64,000 bases of DNA from assembly GCA_050953405.1 (NCBI GenBank), contig JBMNMP010000002.1, positions 248,001 to 312,000 on the forward strand, written 5' to 3'. This document shows, piece by piece, positions 60,727 through 64,000 of this stretch (positions are counted from its first letter, which is position 1; each line of letters begins with the position of its first letter). Position numbers and translations under genes: made by a program. The DNA is from RUG100 sp050953405 (GTDB lineage Bacteria; Bacillota; Clostridia; Peptostreptococcales; Anaerovoracaceae). The notes beneath the pieces were generated by a model, which saw nothing but the letters and a program-made list of their open reading frames with translations, was not told the DNA's origin and ran no database searches.

Positions 60727-62031
60727 CTACTCCAGATAATCCTTCAGTTTTTTGCTCCTGCTCGGATGACGCAGTTTCCTCAGCGCTTTGGCTTCTATCT
60801 GCCTGATGCGCTCCCTGGTGACATCGAATCTCTTGCCGACTTCCTCCAGGGTCCTCGCTCTGCCGTCTTCGAGTCCGAAACGGAGCTTGAGCACCTTCTG
60901 CTCCCTGTCTGTCAGGGTATCCAGCACTTCCACCAGCTGTTCTTTGAGCATGGAGAAAGCCGCGGCTTCTGCCGGCGCCGGCACATCTTCATCGGGTATG
61001 AAATCTCCCAGATGGCTGTCCTCTTCTTCGCCTATAGGCGTTTCCAGGGATACCGGTTCCTGAGCTATCTTCAATATCTCGCGTACCTTTTCCACCGACA
61101 GATCCATTTCTTCTGCTATTTCCTCAGGAGTCGGTTCGCGTCCAAACTGCTGCAGCAGCTGCCTCTGTATGCGCATCAGCTTGTTGATGGTCTCCACCAT
61201 ATGAACAGGTATCCTGATGGTACGGGCCTGATCGGCTATGGACCTTGTTATCGCCTGACGTATCCACCAGGTAGCGTACGTGGAAAATTTGAATCCCTTT
61301 CTCCAGTTGAATTTATCGACCGCCTTGATGAGACCCAGGTTTCCCTCCTGTATCAGGTCGAGGAACAGCATTCCCCTGCCCACGTATCTCTTGGCGATAC
61401 TGACCACCAGCCTGAGGTTGGCTTCGCAGAGCTTCTTCTTGGCCGATTCATCTCCGGCTTCCATTCTCTTGGCTAGATCGATCTCCTCTTCAGCAGTGAG
61501 CAGCGGCACCTTTCCTATTTCTTTGAGGTACATCCTCACCGGATCGTCCACGGCCACGTTTTTCGGCAGGGTGCTTTCGAGGTTTACTTCCTTTTTGCCC
61601 TTTTTGTTGACCTCAACGCCGTCGCCGGACACATCATCGTCATCGTCATCGTCCATGTTCTCAAGCTCGTAATCGTTAGGCTGCTCTTCTTCTATAACAT
61701 CGATATCGTGTTTCAGCAGCTCGTCATAAAGTGTATCCATCTGATCTTTGTCCAGTTCAGCCGCTTCCACGTGGGTACCTACCTGATTGTATGACAGTTG
61801 TTTTTTCTTTCCTGCCATCTTTACGAGTTCAGCCACGTATTCATCCAGCGTCTTTTCTTCCGGTTCTAACTGTTGCTCGGCGTCTTTCTTCTTTGCCGCA
61901 CTTTTCCTGACAGCCTTTCCTAGCGGTTTCTTTTTCGCAGTTCCAGCTTTTGAGGCGGTCTTCTTTCCGGCCGTATCCTTTTTCTCTTTCTTCTCAGTTT
62001 CCATATTCTTTTCAGTTGTCTTGTTTGCCAA
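60727..62031 (-). CDS. rpoD: RNA polymerase primary sigma factor
   Basis: The 434-residue housekeeping sigma has region 1.2-2.4 (DDPVRMYLKEIGKVPLLT, FSTYATWWIRQAITRSI), region 3 and region 4.2 (TLEEVGKRFDVTRERIRQIEAKALRKL). A Lys/Ala-rich N-terminal extension of about 50 residues and an acidic run (DDDDDDD near 130) precede region 1.2. Start is TTG (62031) with GGGGGA upstream, one base after the dnaG stop; an internal ATG (residue 10) is an alternative. It explains the consensus-like promoters seen in this window. Confidence 0.95.
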   Translation of the reverse strand: MANKTTEKNMETEKKEKKDTAGKKTASKAGTAKKKPLGKAVRKSAAKKKDAEQQLEPEEKTLDEYVAELVKMAGKKKQLSYNQVGTHVEAAELDKDQMDTLYDELLKHDIDVIEEEQPNDYELENMDDDDDDDVSGDGVEVNKKGKKEVNLESTLPKNVAVDDPVRMYLKEIGKVPLLTAEEEIDLAKRMEAGDESAKKKLCEANLRLVVSIAKRYVGRGMLFLDLIQEGNLGLIKAVDKFNWRKGFKFSTYATWWIRQAITRSIADQARTIRIPVHMVETINKLMRIQRQLLQQFGREPTPEEIAEEMDLSVEKVREILKIAQEPVSLETPIGEEEDSHLGDFIPDEDVPAPAEAAAFSMLKEQLVEVLDTLTDREQKVLKLRFGLEDGRARTLEEVGKRFDVTRERIRQIEAKALRKLRHPSRSKKLKDYLE

Positions 62032-62032
62032 C

Positions 62033-63765
62033 TCATCTTCCCCCTAACTTGATCATCTTCTGGGTTTCTATCAGTTCTTCTGTCAGTGATCTGATGCCTT
62101 CTTTGTTAGCTTCTTCATCGGCCATCGAAAGCCTGGCGATCAGTTTCTCTTCCTTATCCTTCAGTTCATCCATAATTGCCGTATGGATACAGTCTTTGAA
62201 TATCGATTCGCTGCTCCCCGCCAGCATCACTTTCTCATCTACATCGCGCAGCGATTCGCTCTCTTCCGGAGATAATTTGTCCTTCAGCACTGCAATATCG
62301 AATTCTTCTCCTGGTTTATACACACTTTTTAAAGTTTTAAAAATCGTTTCTCCATGCAGGCTGGTGAACACCCGCGCGATGTCGGGATCCTTTTCCATAT
62401 AGCTGCTGTCGGTGAGCAGGATCTTGAGCACATTCTTTTCTGTCATCGTCAGTTCCGCCCTCGCTCTGTGCGGAGCCCGCGTTATACGAGCGACCTCGCC
62501 GCCCTCACTGCGCTGCATCTGCGCCTTCAAAGCTGCGGAAGAGATCCCGTATTCCGATGAAAGGCGGTTGGCATAGAGGTCGGCCTCCACCGGTTCCAGC
62601 TGATTGAGCACCGCGGCCGCACCTTCCAGGAATTCCGTCCTTCCTTCTATGGTGTCCAGGTCGAATTCCTCTTCCAGCAGCGCCAGGCGGTAGTCTGCAA
62701 AGGGCAGTGCCTGATCCGCCAGTCTCAGAAAGGCTTCCTTTCCGTTGTGCCTGATGAAATCATCGGGGTCCTTGCCGTCGGTCACCTGCATCACCTTGAC
62801 TTTCAGTCCTTCTCTGTGCAGGATGTCCGAGCCGCGCAGAGCTGCAGCCCTGCCGGCGCTGTCGGAATCATAGCACAACACGATGTTTCGCGTATATCTC
62901 TTCAACATGGCAGCCTGGTTTTCCGTCAGCGCCGTTCCCAGCGAAGCGGCCACGTTGCGCACACCTCCCTGATACAGTGAGATGGCGTCCATGTAGCCCT
63001 CTACCAGAACAGCCCTGTCTTCTCTGCCTATCTCCCTGCGGCTGATATTCAATCCGTAGAGGTTGTTCTTCTTGTAAAACACCGGGGATTCCTGGGAGTT
63101 GAGGTATTTGGTATGCCGTCCTTTTCCAGCGTGCGCCCGCCAAAGCCGATCACCTTGCCGGAAACATTCTGGATGGGGAAGATCACACGCCCGCGGAACT
63201 TGTCGTAATACTTGCCCTTTGAATGGGAAATAAGCCCCAGCTTCATCATCTGTTCTTCCTCGAATCCCATCGATTTCAGGTGGTTATACAATCCGTCCCA
63301 GCTGTCATCCGCATATCCGATGCCGAATTTTTTCATGGTCTCCGGGGTCAGACCCCTGCCGGCCATATAATCCCAGCCCGGGTTGGCACTCTGACGCATC
63401 GCTTTGTAAAAGTAACGCGCAGCCTGCCTGTTTATCTCATATAGCTGCTCCCGGTCTTCATCTTTACGGTAGCCGCTGTCCAGTGTCACTCCAGTCTCCT
63501 CTGCCAGCTTTTCCAGCGCCTCACGGAAATCGAGACCGTTGTATTTCTGAACGAATTCGATCACATCACCGGTGGCTCCGCATCCGAAGCAGGTGAAGAT
63601 CTGTTTCTGCCCGGAGACAACAAAAGATGGTGTCTTTTCATTGTGGAACGGACAGAGGCCTTTGTAATTGCTACCGGCCCTCTTGAGGTTGACAACCCTG
63701 CCGATCACGTCCACAATGTCGCACCTGGTCTTTATTTCATCTATCACGCTGTCTCTTCTGTACAA
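62033..63765 (-). pseudogene. dnaG: DNA primase gene, frameshifted
   Basis: Two frames form one primase of about 576 residues. The first (63765 down, TTG start) has the zinc-binding region CPFHNEKTPSF and CFGCGATGD; the second has the Toprim core VEGYMDAISLY and YDSDSAGRAA and the C-terminal helicase-binding part. They join if one A is added to AAA at 63107-63109 (AAAA expected, giving DGIPKYLNSQESPVF). DnaG is essential, so a real null allele in a living cell is very unlikely; sequence error or slippage must be considered. It lies upstream of rpoD as in the classic macromolecular synthesis operon. Confidence 0.92.
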
Positions 63766-63804
63766 GTTTTCGTCCCCGTTCTTTCTTATAAAAGTATATT
63801 ACGA

Positions 63805-63834
63805 CAAAAAAATTAGGATTCCTTTTGAAAATCC
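63805..63834 (-). terminator. Terminator between dgt and dnaG
   Basis: On the minus strand GGATT (63834-63830) pairs with AATCC (63820-63816) around a nine-base loop, followed by TAATTTTTTT. The stem is short (5 bp). Confidence 0.6.
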
Positions 63835-63870
63835 AAAAAAAATCCGAAATGCGTATATATCCGGTGCGGC

Positions 63871-64000
63871 TTACTTCACAAAGAGTTTCTGGTAAAGGCC
63901 GGCTGCGTACCTGTCTGTCATCCCCGCGATATAATCCTTGGCCAGTTCTTCCTTGGCCGCTTCCGGTGCGTTTTCGCTCAGCTCGCCGGGCAGTTCCTCG
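63871..64000 (-). CDS. dgt: Deoxyguanosinetriphosphate triphosphohydrolase-like protein, C-terminal end (partial)
   Basis: The visible 42 codons end with KDYIAGMTDRYAAGLYQKL and a TAA. DYIAGMTDRYA is the closing motif of HD-domain dGTPases. The protein continues beyond the window edge. Position before dnaG and rpoD fits the usual clostridial order. Confidence 0.85.
   Translation of the reverse strand, partial: EELPGELSENAPEAAKEELAKDYIAGMTDRYAAGLYQKLFVK

Noticed and set aside
1..64000. CRISPR array, prophage, insertion sequence or toxin-antitoxin system
   Set aside because: No regularly spaced repeats, transposase, integrase or paired small toxin genes were seen.

Overview
The window looks like a chromosomal segment of an anaerobic clostridial Firmicute with moderately high G+C (a little over half, judged by eye). 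Pointers are the SCIFF peptide and its radical SAM maturase, two loci of 2-hydroxyacyl-CoA dehydratase-type ATP-driven reductases, an AmmeMemoRadiSam locus, a T-box leader, a FeoA-FeoA-FeoB operon with a Cys-rich membrane protein, and strong SD-driven starts with several TTG/GTG initiators. An uncultured or cultured member of the Eubacteriales (for example the Family XIII/Anaerovoracaceae group) would fit, but this is inference. No phage, insertion sequence or CRISPR array was seen.

Layout. 0-8.7 kb: end of gdhA, a lone addA diverging from gpmI out of a perfect 18-bp palindrome, then two flavoproteins and a UspA-like protein. 8.8-12.7 kb: scfB/scfA (SCIFF maturase and precursor, with an attenuator between them), a frameshifted DUF1848 gene and dinB. 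12.7-19.8 kb: dnaE-dapB, a small membrane protein, mscS and typA. 19.8-25 kb: a MacB/LolD-type ABC exporter and an amino-acid importer operon. 25-30.3 kb: a methyltransferase gene broken by an in-frame TAG, then an operon of an EutH-like permease with two 2-hydroxyacyl-CoA dehydratase-family proteins, one fused to its own activator ATPase. 30.3-33.2 kb: tRNA-Pro(GGG), the AmmeMemoRadiSam genes (amrB also broken by TAG) and DUF4186. 33.2-36 kb: panG-panB-panC with a structured leader (panB frameshifted). 36-41 kb: DUF2207/LemA, ung, and trpB2 under a tryptophan T-box. 41-45 kb: DUF6873, a 30-residue membrane peptide, an Elp3-like radical SAM protein, and the ACT/PFL pair. 45-48 kb: the feo operon. 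48-52.5 kb: aroK, a nitroreductase, a D,D-carboxypeptidase, a candidate 6S-like RNA, yebC and nudC. 52.6-57 kb: a 1417-residue multi-domain activase/dehydratase and a YkgJ-type protein. 57-64 kb: MATE, RNase P RNA and the macromolecular-synthesis cluster dgt-dnaG-rpoD-trmK-nif3.

Two themes cross the window. First, several single genes (dinB, ung, a methyltransferase, DUF4186, DUF6873) have a -10 hexamer exactly six bases before the ATG and no Shine-Dalgarno, so they are probably transcribed as leaderless mRNAs. Second, three genes carry a one-base loss in a short homopolymer (DUF1848, panB, dnaG) and two carry in-frame amber codons (methyltransferase, amrB). Because dnaG is essential, at least part of this is more likely assembly error than gene decay, so single-base novelties here need read-level confirmation.

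The most unusual biology is the EutH-like permease / 2-hydroxyacyl-CoA dehydratase-like / dehydratase-activase-fusion operon, and a SCIFF peptide whose fourth Cys is Ser.
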